From contig CM061068.1 of the NCBI GenBank assembly GCA_030762895.1, forward strand, positions 83,397,840 through 83,461,839: a stretch of 64,000 nucleotides of DNA, written 5' to 3'. This stretch comes from Sophora flavescens (lineage: Eukaryota > Streptophyta > Magnoliopsida > Fabales > Fabaceae). Positions 34,352 through 45,319 of this stretch are shown here, in pieces (position 1 is the first letter of the stretch; each line of letters opens with the position of its first letter). Position numbers and translations under genes: made by a program. The notes below the pieces were generated by a model. It was not told the DNA's origin, did not search any database, and saw only the letters and a program-made list of their open reading frames with translations.

Positions 34352-35149
34352 AAGTAGAATCTTGTGCCTGTAATATTATATAGTCGTTCATATGTCATAC
34401 AATGTTGTTAGGTCTGTTTTGGATAATTTAACTTGTGCATTTGTTTAGGGAAGCATGACTTGTTTACTCCCCTATATTTTATTGTTGAGCTTAATATTGT
34501 TTAGTCTTGTTATGATCTTTGGGAGGCCTCTATTGCAAGTTTGATGTATTGCATGTTGTGCATGTGAACATAATTTAAATGACCCCTTGTGTTGCCGATT
34601 TAGATGTTTGTGGAAGAATCACATCAAACCAAGGTCATTGCTGTATGGTGTATAGATTGTTCTTTCCAAAGAAGAACAAAAGCAAGGATATTATCTATCT
34701 GTTTGTTTTTTAAGATGTAGAACTATCTATTTTATTTTTAAGCGAGCTTATATTTCATTTGCACTATTTCTTTGTCAAGTGTTACTTTGTTGTTCAATGA
34801 ACCTCCAAAGGCTTGAAAACCTGATGTTAAATGGAGGCTTTATGTTTTCAAGGCTGGTGAAGTGCTGAATGGTAAGTCTGTATAACTTCCTTCAATCTCC
34901 ATGTGCTTACTGTTACGATTGTCAAACAAATTGAACATAAACTAATTGTTGTAAGTATCAACACATATGGAGATGTTATTCAACTATATTGTTGTCGTTT
35001 TGCTTCTCTTGTGAATTATTATGAATGATTTTATTGTTATTTGTAAGTTTTGTTGCATTTGTTTTGGTATGTTGTTTTAGAATTATAACCAGATAATAAA
35101 GTTGACAAATATCGATTGTTAAATTGGTTCCTAGAACAGCTGTTTGGGA

Positions 35150-35508
35150 CCAATTTAGTAATTGATATTTTTTTAAATATTTTTTTTTGAATTAGCTAGG
35201 AAATAACTATAAAATCGCTACTGAATTTTAGCTATAGATTGGCTAAAAAAATGCTACGACAATATCGTAGCCATTTAGCTTGAAAAAAGCAATTCAAAAC
35301 AACTTATTACTAGGAACTTGCTACCAAATAGCTAGAAAGTTTTAAGATTTGCGATAAATTAGCTTGGAAATTTTTTCTAGCTAATTTGCCACCCAAATTA
35401 TGCTACCGCCGATTCTGTAGCTAATCTATAGCTAAATTTGTTTGCTAAAGATTAGCTATGAATTGTCTATCAAATTTGTCGTAGCTAATCATAGAATTTC
35501 TTGTAGTG
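35150..35508. mobile_element. Orphan CACTA right end with TAGCTA repeats
   Basis: Ends TTTCTTGTAGTG at 35508 and carries many TAGCTA/TAGCTAAT and GCTACGA motifs in both orientations (35190-35490), like the subterminal region of a third CACTA family. No partner left end is found in the window. It may be the remains of the element that first captured the DAWDLE fragment. Confidence 0.55.
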
Positions 35509-36724
35509 CCTCTCCCGCACACCAACACGTAGACATCACTTCATATCACATTTCACCAGCACCATGATTGTTGCACCAATTACATTACCGTTACGAGTAT
35601 TTGGGATCGATGGATTTCATTTATCGCTTACTCACATTGCTTAGAGTGCACTTAATTATTCCTTAAGTTTTTTTTAATGAAATTATTCCTTACTTAACGA
35701 GTAATTAATTATTTATTTTATTTTAACTATAGTTTTATCAATTAATTGAAATTTAAAAGATTCTATATATCAACAAAAAAACCTACAAAAGATTCATACA
35801 AATAATTCTGTGTGCAATAAAACATACTAAGAACAAACAAAACACAAATCACCTTAATATATGCAGCCTCACATTCATAAAAATTCAAACACAGATTCCA
35901 AGCAAAATATACAAACATATACATATATTTATTAAAAAATCCTCAATCAATATTAAAAAAAAACCTCAAACAAGCAGTGGCTGCTCCTGGTAAGTAAGGA
36001 TATGGGTTAATTAATCATAAATTATTAAGTAAGGATATGGGTTAATTTTTTGTGACCACAACCAGAAACAATTAAAAATACAATTGCACACTAGCAAGCA
36101 AGACACATTCAACTCATTAAATTCAAATATATTTATCTCAATAAAAGTAAATGCAAAGAAAGAACAAAAAAAACATGGACATAATTGAATAGATTACTTG
36201 AGGCCGAGAGGAGGCGAAAACAGCAAGTTGGGTGGCTCACGGCGGTGGCAACCCGCAAACAGATGCAAACTAGTGTAAACAAAAAATGCACAAAATAGTG
36301 AAAAAATGCATAAATAAATACCAGATGAATAAAAAAACAAAAAAAAGCATACCAAAAAGCTGGGGTGGTGGTGGCTGTGTGGTGGCTGGCGGAGGTGGTT
36401 GTGGTGGGGGGAAGAGCTGCAAGAGGAGAAGATAGAGAGGGGAGCGGTGGGGGGCAATGGCTCGTCCTTCGGCGGTGCTAGTCGCGGCGGAGATCGAAAT
36501 GAGGGTGTGGTCGTACGAGGCAGTGGGTGAGAAGGAGAGGGAGAGGCCCATAAGAGAAGGAGAAGGAGAGGGTGGCGGGGGTGGCCGTCACGGTGGTGGG
36601 GGACGGTGGTTCCTCGCCGCTGTGGTGGGCAGAGAGGGTAGGGAGAGTCGGAGAGGTGAGTCTGAGAGAAGAAGAGAATGGAAAAGAGGGGGGAAAGGGA
36701 TGGCCAGCGCAGTTATTAAGTAAT
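35509..36724. other. Non-coding right part of CACTA-A with GC-rich leader
   Basis: 35509-36190 is AT-rich with nothing recognisable. 36190-36724 is strongly purine-rich on the plus strand (GGTGGTGG, GAGAGG), as expected for promoter or leader of the minus-strand transposase. Overlapping ORFs on both strands here are compositional artefacts. Confidence 0.6.
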
Positions 36725-37085
36725 TTCTGATGACCAAAGCGGTCGGTAAACAAATTTTTTTTTAATTTCCAACGGAAAATTCCGTCGGTAATTTCCTACC
36801 CGATTTCCGACGGATTGCTCGTGGCTAATTACATCTCAATTCCCGACGGCTTTTCCGTCGGAAACCTCTGGCGCCAAAAAAGTGTGGTTCCCACCAAACC
36901 TACCGACGGACTATGCGATGGAATGACCATTGGTAATGTTTCCGACAGACTTTCCGTCGTTAAAGTTGGTAACTTTTCATATTCATAATTACCGACGACT
37001 TTTGCCGTCGGTAAAGGCTTGATTTCCGATGGCCACTGGTTCCATAAGAAAATTTCCGTTGGTAAATAACAGTATTCTTGTAGTG
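36725..37085. repeat. CACTA-A right subterminal repeats and terminus
   Basis: About ten copies of CCGACGGAA/TTCCGTCGG-type units, the same family as at the left end, then CTTGTAGTG. The element ends 731 bp upstream of the nsLTP start codon. Confidence 0.86.
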
Positions 37086-37737
37086 AACGTATCTTTTATT
37101 CTCATTGATTGCTTGTTATTATAGTAATTTGTTTCCTTCTTTTCGCCTGAAAGAATGGGTTTCCTTTTATTACTCTTTATTGCTTTTATTTATTATTTCT
37201 TAGCATCTTAAAATGGTAACTTCAATAGCTTCAAAAGTAAACAAAAACTGACGATTGAAGGGAATTTATAGAAGTAAAACAAAATTTTCTCTTTTAGTTG
37301 AGAGGGCATTTTTTATGTGAGAGTGAGAGGATTAGATCATATCCATTTGATCCAACTTTAAATGGTCAAAGATTAAAACAAAAAGTCGTGTGACTTTCTG
37401 AGTGGTCATGTGACATTTTAAAACTATTAAATATCTTTTAATCTTAATCATCTATGTATGATTGTATAGCACAGATTTACTCTTCCTACTCTCATATAAA
37501 AATATGTCCTATCACTTGATACATCCCCTGTATATATGTGTAATTATTTTTAACATATATTTATGTCTTTGGTTTTGATTAAATATTCATTATTTAATGA
37601 AAATTAAGATAGAAAATAATAGATAATATTTTGAATGAGAATAATTAATGTATATAATTTTTATATATTTATATTTAAAAAGTAAAATTGTCTTGAAAGC
37701 AATTAATATGTAGCCAGAAAATGAGGAGGGAACTTTG

Positions 37738-37746
37738 CTATAAATT
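37738..37746 (+). promoter_or_regulatory. nsLTP gene 1 TATA box
   Basis: CTATAAATT, 71 bp before the ATG. The same sequence and spacing class is found at 40234-40242 for gene 2. Confidence 0.75.
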
Positions 37747-37816
37747 AAAGGATGCATCTAATGGCTAATCATAACTTCATATCAACAAAAAAAAAAGAAA
37801 CATACATATTCGAATT

Positions 37817-38277
37817 ATGATGCAGGAGAAGAAAGTGGTGCCTCCTTTCGTGATTGTGATGGCTTTAGGCCTACTGGTTACAACATCCAGTGCAAGCCAA
37901 GTCGAAGAGATAACATGCGTCGAGGCTACACCATACTTGATACCCTGTGTTGGATATTTGGAGGGCTCTGGCCCTGGACAACCATCTGTAGCTTGTTGCT
38001 CTGGAGCATCAACGGTTTTTCACAGGGCCGATACTCCTCAAAATCGCAAGGATCTATGTGAATGTTTCGTACAAGCCGCTAAACAATTTGGTATTGAACC
38101 TGATAGATCCAAACAACTACCTCAATTGTGTCATATCAATCTACCATTTCCTCTTGACCCCAGTATTGATTGCAACTCGTAAGTCTCTCTTTAAAAACTA
38201 TTTCGCACACAAACGCATTAAATTTTGATTGCAATATGTTTCTTAAACTTGGCTTCATTATGTGCAGGATTCCATGA
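37817..38277 (+). CDS. Type-1 non-specific lipid-transfer protein, gene 1
   Basis: Small secreted lipid-binding protein. The CDS joins 37817-38178 and 38268-38277, with an 89-bp GT-AG intron three codons before the stop, the classic intron position of type-1 nsLTP genes. Product 123 aa ending CNSIP. A hydrophobic signal peptide occupies residues 1 to about 27 (VIVMALGLLVTTSSAS). The eight-cysteine motif is complete: C-X9-C-X15-CC-X19-CXC-X21-C-X13-C, type-1 spacing. Without splicing the frame would stop two codons earlier, so both readings give nearly the same protein. A second ATG directly follows the first. A paralogue lies 2.5 kb downstream; CACTA-A sits 731 bp upstream. The best-supported intact host gene here. 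Confidence 0.92.
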
Positions 38278-39164
38278 TCCTTTCAAAAGCTAGGTTGGAA
38301 TAAAGATAAAAAGCATGATGAACAATCAATAGTATAGTACAATTAAGTGTATGAGTTGCAAAGACTTGTTTAAGAACAGTTTCAAGTTATGTATGTCTTG
38401 ACAATTCAATATATGGAATAAAGATTTATCTATTTTTAGTTTTAAAATCTGCTAATGACTAATGTTGGTTGTACATTAAACATTTAACCAAAAAGTAGGT
38501 TTGGTGAAGTTTTAAACTTTACCAATTCAGGGTGGTAGGTTGGGTCTATCAATATAAGTCGGGTTCATAATTACAATGCAGCAAATAAGCACTATAACAT
38601 CCATGTCATAAACTCTGGATTTTAATTATAATTTTTATTCATAAATTATTTTGAAATATGAGGGATTTGTTAAAAATTTTATTCCAAAATAATTTATTCT
38701 AAAAATTAAATTTGATATATTTAGACGTATCTTTTTTTCTCATTCATTGCTTATTATTATAGTAATTTGTTTCCATCTTTTTACCTGAAAGAATGGATTT
38801 CCTTTTATTACTCTTTATTGCTTTTAATGATTTTTTTCTTGGCCTATTAAAATGGTAACTTCAATAGCCTTGAAAAGTAAACAAAACCGACGATTGAAGG
38901 GAATTTATTAGAGATTCTTGCAATTATTCATGAGCCTTTTTTCGAGAAATAAAACAGACTTTTCTCTTTTGGTTGTGAGGGTATTTTTTATGTGAGAGTG
39001 AGATGGTTAGATCATATCCATTGTATCCAATTTTAAATGGTCAATGATTAAAACAAAAAGTTAGGTGACTTTCTAAGTGATCATGTAACATTTTAAAACT
39101 ATAATATATCTTTTAATCTTACCATCCATGTATGATTGTATAGCTCAGATTAACTCATTATAAT
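38278..39164. other. Intergenic part of nsLTP blocks
   Basis: 3' flank of gene 1, then the start of block B (from about 38537), which matches 20325-20517 and 37086-37500. It contains the empty site for CACTA-A at 38724-38726. No gene. Confidence 0.75.
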
Positions 39165-39945
39165 ATATGTGTATATATATATATTGTTTGCTCCTTTGTT
39201 TTTTTTTTTAATTGAATTTTTTCTTTGCTTTCTCAGTATACGTTGATTTTGGTGAGGTGATGTTTTATTCATTTATTGTTTGAGTCTTGCTAACCATTGT
39301 TTTAAGGATACTGGTTAAATAATCAATAAAAAGAAATTTTACATTGGAAAGATAAGTATAAAATATTTTACAATATTAAATATAAATATATAATTTATCC
39401 ATAAAAAGATTCTCTTTTTTATTCCTTAACAAGTATCTTAAGACACTCACTAGCGTTCTCCTTATTATTTTTTTTAATGTTTGCTCCTTTTCATGTTTTT
39501 GTCTTTTCCTTGATTTTATTTTATTGAGTTTGTTTTCAATTATATTAATTTTTTAAAAAAATTCTTACAAAATCTGTCTTTAGGTCTACCAATTGTGTCA
39601 AAGTGATGTTTAAAAATAAATCTATTGACTCATTTTTCAAAAAAAAATTTGAATAAAGATGAAATACAGTCTAGTGCTCCAATTTTGAATTGATAGAGTA
39701 ACGTTGAAAATGTTCTTGAGCAACATATTGTGTCACCTCCTGCTAAAGCTATAAGAGTTGACGAAAAATTTAATATTCATACTTTGATGTATGATCCCAG
39801 AAAGCATCCACAAATTTGGGATTATCTTATTAATCAACAAGATGAAATTCACAGGAAATATATAAAGTTTGGATTATATCAATTTATTGTGGATGTGTAT
39901 CCCATTTCTTGGCCCCCACATAGAAAATTCTTGGCTCAGCCCCTA
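39165..39945 (+). pseudogene. TTF-type hAT transposase fragment in nsLTP block B
   Basis: Sequence absent from block A. The frame at about 39733-39935 encodes DPRKHPQIWDYLINQQDEIH, then YIKFGLYQ, matching the pre-TTF segment of TTF-zinc-finger (ZMYM1-like) hAT proteins, which usually reads PVNQRDEIRRAYIK and GPYQP. The zinc finger and all catalytic parts are missing. The rest is AT-rich. Termini are not identified. Confidence 0.6.
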
Positions 39946-40102
39946 TATCTATGTGTAATTATTTTTAACGTATACTTATGTCTTTGGTATTATTCATTAT
40001 TTAATGAAAATTAAGATAGAAAATAATAGATAATATTTTGAATGAGAATAATTAATGTATATAATTTTTATATATTTATATTTTAAAAGTAAAATTGTCT
40101 TG

Positions 40103-40173
40103 TCTTGTGCCAACCTAGTTGGGATGTTAGCTAATCATTGTGATGCTTTTGCATGACATTTCTTGTTTAAAAA
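40103..40173 (+). mobile_element. Short retroposed insertion (SINE-like) with 17-18-bp TSD
   Basis: A 71-bp insert ending in an A-run, flanked by AAAAGTAAAATTGTCTTG on both sides (40085-40102 and 40174-40191). Block A has the single uninterrupted site at about 37678-37695. Long TSD plus poly-A points to LINE-mediated retroposition. The insert contains GTGCCAACCTAGTTGGGATG, which I recall as SINE-like, but no A or B box is clear. Confidence 0.65.
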
Positions 40174-40313
40174 AAAAGTAAAATTGTCTTGAAAGCAATT
40201 AATGTGTAGAGATAAAATGAGGAGGGGACTTTGCTATAAATTCAACGATGCATCTAATGGCTAATCACAACTTCATATATTAACAAAAAGAAAGAAACAT
40301 ACATATTTAAAGT

Positions 40314-40774
40314 ATGATGCAGGAGAAGAAAGTGGTGCCTCCTTTCATGATTGTGATGGCTATAGGCCTACTGGTTACAACATCCAGTGCAAGCCAAGTC
40401 GAAGAGATAACATGCACTGAGGCTACACCATACTTGATACCCTGTGTTGGATATTTGGAGGGCTATGGCCCTGGACAACCATCTGTAGCTTGTTACTCTG
40501 GAGCATCAACGGTTTTTCATAGGGCCGATACTCCTCAAAATCACAGGGATCTAAGCGAATGTTTCGTACAAGCCGCTAAACAATTTGGTATCAAACCTGA
40601 CAGATCTAAACAACTACCTCAATTGTGTCATATCAATCTACCATTTCCTCTTGACCCCGGTATTGATTGCAACTTGTGAGTCTCTCTTTAAAACCTATTT
40701 TGCACGCAAACGCATTAAATTTTGATTGCAATATGTTTCTTAAACTTGGCTTCATTATGTGAAGGATTCCATGA
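40314..40774 (+). CDS. nsLTP-like paralogue lacking Cys4 and Cys5
   Basis: Tandem copy of gene 1. The CDS joins 40314-40675 and 40765-40774 (intron 89 bp, donor GTGAGT, acceptor changed from GCAG to GAAG). The predicted end is CNLIP; an unspliced reading stops after CNL. The signal peptide is kept. Two of the eight cysteines are gone: ACC is ACY (Cys4 to Tyr) and LCEC is LSEC (Cys5 to Ser). In type-1 nsLTPs these pair with Cys7 and Cys8, so two of four disulfides are lost and two cysteines are unpaired. I count about 11 amino-acid changes against about 4 silent ones, so constraint looks relaxed. Open and with a TATA box, but perhaps a gene in decay. Confidence 0.8.
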
Positions 40775-41269
40775 TCCTTCCAAAAGGCTGGAATACAGAT
40801 AAAAAGCTTGAGGAACAATCAATAGTATAGTACAATTAAGTGTATGAGTTGCAAATACTTGTTTAAGAACAATTTCAAGTTATGTATGTCCTGAAAATTC
40901 AATATATATACGGAATAAAGATTTATCTATTTTTAGCTTTAAAATCTGCTAATTGAGACTCCCCAACATCTCATTAAAGAAAACCCAAAATATTAAGACC
41001 TAATTTCGTTATTATCGTTAAGCGAGTATATTAAAACAGCGGAAAATTTAAAATTTAAAATTATAAACACATGTGTAAACATACATACAACACATAACTA
41101 TAAATATATACATACATGCCAGTGCTGCTGTCAAGGGATTCCCCTCAGTAGGATCCCGATATATACACAAGCTGGTGACATCAAAAGCCAAACGAAAAGC
41201 ATCACCGATGCACTCCACACCCCGTCCCCTCTCAAAAATACAGTAAAACCTCACTCACACCTATACTGA

Positions 41270-41836
41270 TGGCACTGGCCCGAGTCATCATACACTACCG
41301 CCCTCGTCTGCATCCTGAGGTCCGGCAAGCCCGGACACTCCTCCGCTATCACTAGAAGAACTCCTGGCCGGCTGCCCCTGAAACCTCTACCTGTAGAGTC
41401 TGCTATCCCGGGGACGTAGTCTTCTAGAAGATACCCGTGAAGACTCAGACCATAGCACAGACCTCCATAGGTGCGGGTACCTCACGAAGGGGCGCTAGAT
41501 CCTGAGCAAGGGTAACTGGGTCCTCAATAGGTACCATGAAGGGTACAGGGGCCATCCCAAACATAGGCGGCATTGGTGGTACGTGTCCATTAGACTGTCC
41601 TATCGAAAATGGGAAGGTCGTGCCGAAACGAAACGTGCCAGTAAATCCGATGGGGGCTCCCTGCCCAAGCCCCGTAGTGATGGACACAGGACCCGTATAT
41701 ACCGCGAAACGAGTGACCGGGTCCACAAGCCACCCGTGTGGGTCTAAGCACTCCACCTCACAGGTCCCCGAGAGGGGGAACCCTGGATCCTGGGTCATCC
41801 ATGGGTGGTCCTAGTGGGCCATCTGCTCTGTCGGAT
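41270..41836 (-). pseudogene. LTR-resident ORF, copy 1 (one frameshift, one stop)
   Basis: Reads right to left. A splice-acceptor-like site (TTTTGTACTTCAG) ends at about 41837, giving an exon that starts AATCCGACAGAGCAG. The open part from ATG 41798 encodes DPGFPLSG, then GWLVDPVTRFAVYTGP and GAPIGFTGTFRFGTTFPF, and runs to 41445. After a 1-nt frameshift near 41448 the similarity to copy 2 continues (SESSRVSSRRL, then GGVSGLAGPQDA) to a stop near 41300, with one extra TAG. A candidate donor (AGA followed by GTAAGT) lies near 43026 in the leader. I recognise no family. Differences from copy 2 favour third codon positions, so the protein was once constrained. Function unknown. Confidence 0.65.
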
Positions 41837-43400
41837 TCTGAAGTACAAAACATATATATATATATACACAACACACAGCAAAAGAAAAGGGGATAAGAAG
41901 CCACATAACATCAAACGTGGAAAGGGTTTAGCAACATTTAATTAAATAACGACACACTAAACATCCTTCTCCCAAGTATAAATATATGTAACATAATCGT
42001 CCTCAATCCACATCTAGGATCTTTCCTCTACCCTCCGTCATGATGCAATGCAAATGCTGTATGAATATTCTCCTCAGGTATCGGCCATATCCGGATATCA
42101 GAACAATATAATCGATACGTCCCAGAGTCCCCGACGCACACCCTCGTCCACGGATGGAGGATGCCCATTCAAAGCAATGGCACTATAGCTTCACAATCCG
42201 GTGCACACCTCTGAACCCCGGCCGGGGTGCTCATGCAATGCATGAACTATAACTGCAACTAAAATGAAATCATGTCTGGGACGGTCCGCTGTTAGCCTAT
42301 CCTCAGGAATTCTCCCTCCGAGGCATCGACCCCACTCGACCATGTTTCAGGTCCCTCATATCACAGACCATGTTTCAGGTCACCCCCTAGTGCCATAACC
42401 GCTCATCATAATCTCATAGATAACCTCAAAATAATCTCATCTCATCAATCTCATCCTCTTGTCACGATAATCATCTCGGTTAGGCACTGCTATCACATAT
42501 CATATGCAATCCCCAATACATCATCATGTCTCAACATAACTTGTAACTTACTCAACCTCCAAGCACAATCGTAACACTCATCATATCATCACAATCATCA
42601 TCATGTTATCCAAAATCATCATCATATATCATCATGTCATAATATCATTTCCAAATAATAAATACCAAAATATAATAATAATAATTATAATTATAATCAC
42701 TTTCAAAAGAATAATTATAACATTCATGTTATCATTCATCAAGTACCAAGTTCAAGTCAACCAGTCAAACAGGCAATCATCACGTAATAAAATAATTATA
42801 TATATAGCGTGACGACGATAAGCGCACAATTTCTATATCATCATCGGTACCACTGAGTAGTCTCCAATGTGGTATAGATGTTGTCTGTTACTCGCTCTCG
42901 TGCAGGGTTTGGGCCACCCTACGCCCTTATCTAATTAAATGTAACGCGCCTTTTCCAACGTTAAATAGTTTCTTTCCCCCACCTGGAGATTTGTACAATG
43001 CTCTAAACGAAGCAAAACGAGACTTACTCTCACTTTCTCAATTCTTCCATAAGCGATTCTCGGGCCTCGGAGCTTCCAAAAATTCACCTAAGTGTCACAT
43101 TGTGAAGCGCACGTTACTAGGAGTTCATATTCGAAAACAGAATTGAATTCCGACAAACGAATTGAAAGATATTACGAGAAACATAACGAACGGAGTTTCG
43201 ACATAAAAGAGGATGATTTACCTTCGGTTTTTGAAGAAACGAAGAAGAGAAGAATGAAGGTATCGTCGATACGAACACAGCGACTCAACCAGAATCACGA
43301 CCGGATGATCGGGAAACCCGCACTCACACTAGAACTCTTTTCTCTCACCAAACTCTCTATATTCTCCTCTCTATTTTCTCAGACTTTTGCTCTCTGCCTT

Positions 43401-43620
43401 CGTTTCGAGCGTTGGAAACCTAGCGCTCGAGCGTTCCAACGCTGGAGCATTGGCTTTTCCACGCTCGAGCGTTGGAGGGTTGGTGGACCACCACGCCATG
43501 CAACCAATCAGGAGCTGCCACATAAGCCCTGATTAACACGTGGCAAGTCAAAGAATGGCCCTTGTCTGTTGACTTGGACGCTTGAGCGTGGATACTCCCA
43601 CGCTCGAGTGTTGACTTCTG
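43401..43620. repeat. U3 array of CGCTCGAGCG-type near-palindromes
   Basis: Repeats of CGCTCGAGCGT, CCAACGCTGGAGC and CACGCTCGAGCG, about eight units, lying upstream (minus strand) of the TATA-like box at 43356-43364. Different word from the Athila-like arrays, same position in the LTR. Confidence 0.82.
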
Positions 43621-43952
43621 GCAAAAAGTCAACTCTTTGCATTCAGGGTCCGTTCCACATCCGATTGCACTCAAATTTGAGATATGGGCTCATTAGGACC
43701 TAATAAACAACCTAAAACCATCAAAAAGGCCTAATATCATCTCTAAGTCCAAAATTCTTATTTCACACTCAGACGTCTCAAAGACACTCACCGGGAAAAC
43801 CCTAATTAGTCTCTATGACTCAAACTTATCCGAAAAAGCCACATACTTAACATGCAAGGGTTTCTAAACCTCAAACAACATCTCAACAATGTATTCCAAG
43901 TCCTAACCCTAAACCTCATACATAAACCACAAATAGAATTACGGATGTTACA

Positions 43953-44083
43953 CTAATGACTAATATGTTGATTGTATATTAAAAATTTAACCAAAAATTA
44001 AATTTGGTGAAGTTTTAAAATTCACCAATTCATGGTGGTAGGTTATCGGGTCTATCAATACAAGTCCGGTTCATAATTCACAA
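43953..44083. other. Host flank: end of block B and start of block C
   Basis: Same sequence as 38453-38575 (GACTAATRTTG to TCATAATTCACAA). It shows that a third nsLTP block began here before the next LTR insertion cut it. Confidence 0.8.
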
Positions 44084-44573
44084 TGAGACACCCCGATGTC
44101 CCATAAAAAAAAAACCTAAATTTAACTAAAACTTAATCGTGATATTAGCATTAAACGTATATACAGAAAATCATAAATATTAAAACCTTAAAACATAAAG
44201 AACGGAAACATAGCCATCACACATAGATATACATATACATAAAGGTACAAGGTACTATATAGGGTACCACATCAGAGTAGGGCCCCAAAAGTATAAGCTG
44301 GCAAAATAACTGAAAATACAACCACTCTTAAGAAGACGCACTGGCCACAGACTCTACTCAACTACTCAGGTCCACTGCTCGTCTTCCGGCATCTGGCTCA
44401 TAAGGGATCCCATCAAGCTCCTCAATAGTCGGCCCCTCTACAAGGTCTTCTCATAGCGATCACATTAAAGATATATACATAGAAAAGAAGTAGGGAGATA
44501 AGAAACTATCTATCATCATATATGGAAAAAGGGTACGTAACATATAATCAATAAAGGCACACAAACATGCATC

Positions 44574-44605
<32 letters not shown>

Positions 44606-45319
44606 AGACACACACACAATCATCCTCGAGATACATTATCATCATCTACCCTTCACACTCATGCAACTTTTGCTGACGTGACCACCACCAATGAAGTCAC
44701 ACATCCCTTGTCTGATTAGGGATGTCTGTCAGTCGTCCAAGCGACGCATCCCCAAATCCCGGTGCACACTCTCATCCGCGGTGAGAATGCTGATGCAAAG
44801 TAATGACCCTATAGTTGTACATGCTCTGGTGCACACCCTGGTTCTCTCTTGAGGGTGCTCATACATAGCAATGACACTATAGCTGCACTGCCTAAATCTA
44901 AGTTGGGACAGTCCCGCAAGGACTTCGGACCTCGTGTGTTCCAAACACACGGCTGTGGTCAACAACATGCATCTATATGGGTCTCACTGACGTATATCGA
45001 GTTATACCCTAGTGCCTTAACCTCTCATCAATATCTCATAATATATCTCAAATAATATCACATCATCAATCTCATCATAATAAAATATTAATTAATTAGG
45101 TTAGGCACGTCTAAATCACATATCATACTCTCCCCCAACATGCATCACTTTAAAATATCATATATCATCGCCTAGATACCAACTAAGCATGTCATTGCAG
45201 ATCAAACATATTATCACCCAAGACAACATGTTAACAACCATAATCAAAATACAATAATAATAACACCATAATAATAATAAAATAATAATCACATCATAAT
45301 AATAATAATTAAAAAAATT
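44084..45319 (-). repeat. Partial TGAGAC-type LTR, related to the solo LTR
   Basis: Starts TGAGACACCCCGATGTCCC after the host bases CACAA. Short GGTGCACAC and GCAATGACACTATAG motifs at 44760-44890 resemble 42110-42250. The conserved ORF is not found in this copy. It contains a (TA)n tract at about 44573-44597 and AAT repeats at 45250-45305, and is cut at 45320 by another LTR. No gene. Confidence 0.65.

Larger units (their letters stand above)
26543..35034 (+). pseudogene. DDL: Captured DAWDLE/SNIP1-like fragment, copy 2, split by CACTA-B
   Basis: Second copy of the 1272-bp unit, about 99% identical by eye and interrupted at 27135/34352 by CACTA-B. Exons are at 27050-27115 and about 34780-34871. 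The exon offset to copy 1 is 8491 bp for the second exon, which equals 1272 plus 7216 (CACTA-B) plus 3 (TSD). The same TGA stop is present, so the stop predates the duplication. No product is possible. Confidence 0.72.
20518..37085 (-). mobile_element. CACTA-A, 16.6-kb CACTA transposon with captured host DNA
   Basis: Ends CACTACAAAA (20518) and CTTGTAGTG (37085), with 3-bp TSD AAC (20515-20517 and 37086-37088). The empty site is visible in the second nsLTP block at 38724-38726 (GAC there). Both ends carry CCGACGGAA/TTCCGTCGG subterminal repeats. It contains minus-strand Transposase_24-like exons, captured PB1/MUSTANG-like and DAWDLE-like fragments, CACTA-B and an orphan CACTA end. No DDE-type TNPD transposase is visible, so it is probably non-autonomous. 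Confidence 0.87.
40954..43952 (-). mobile_element. Solo LTR (2999 bp) with 5-bp TSD
   Basis: Starts TGAGACTCCCC and ends GGATGTTACA, TSD CTAAT (40949-40953 and 43953-43957). The empty site is in block A (TCTGCTAATGACTAATG at about 38448). Minus orientation is inferred from the ORF, a TATA-like box (43356-43364) and the palindrome array upstream of it. A related LTR is at 51608. The plain ends and 5-bp TSD fit a gypsy-type solo LTR. Its length and the ORF inside are unusual. Confidence 0.85.

Noticed and set aside
36194..36753. Overlapping ORFs on both strands near the right end of CACTA-A
   Set aside because: Compositional bias (GGTGGTGG, GAGAGG) in a leader-type region; no domain and no conserved partner.
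43092..43532. 146-codon ORF in the solo LTR
   Set aside because: It is antisense to the LTR, covers the palindrome array, and is not conserved in the second LTR.
44460..44645. Short hydrophobic ORF
   Set aside because: Produced by (TA)n and (CA)n tracts.
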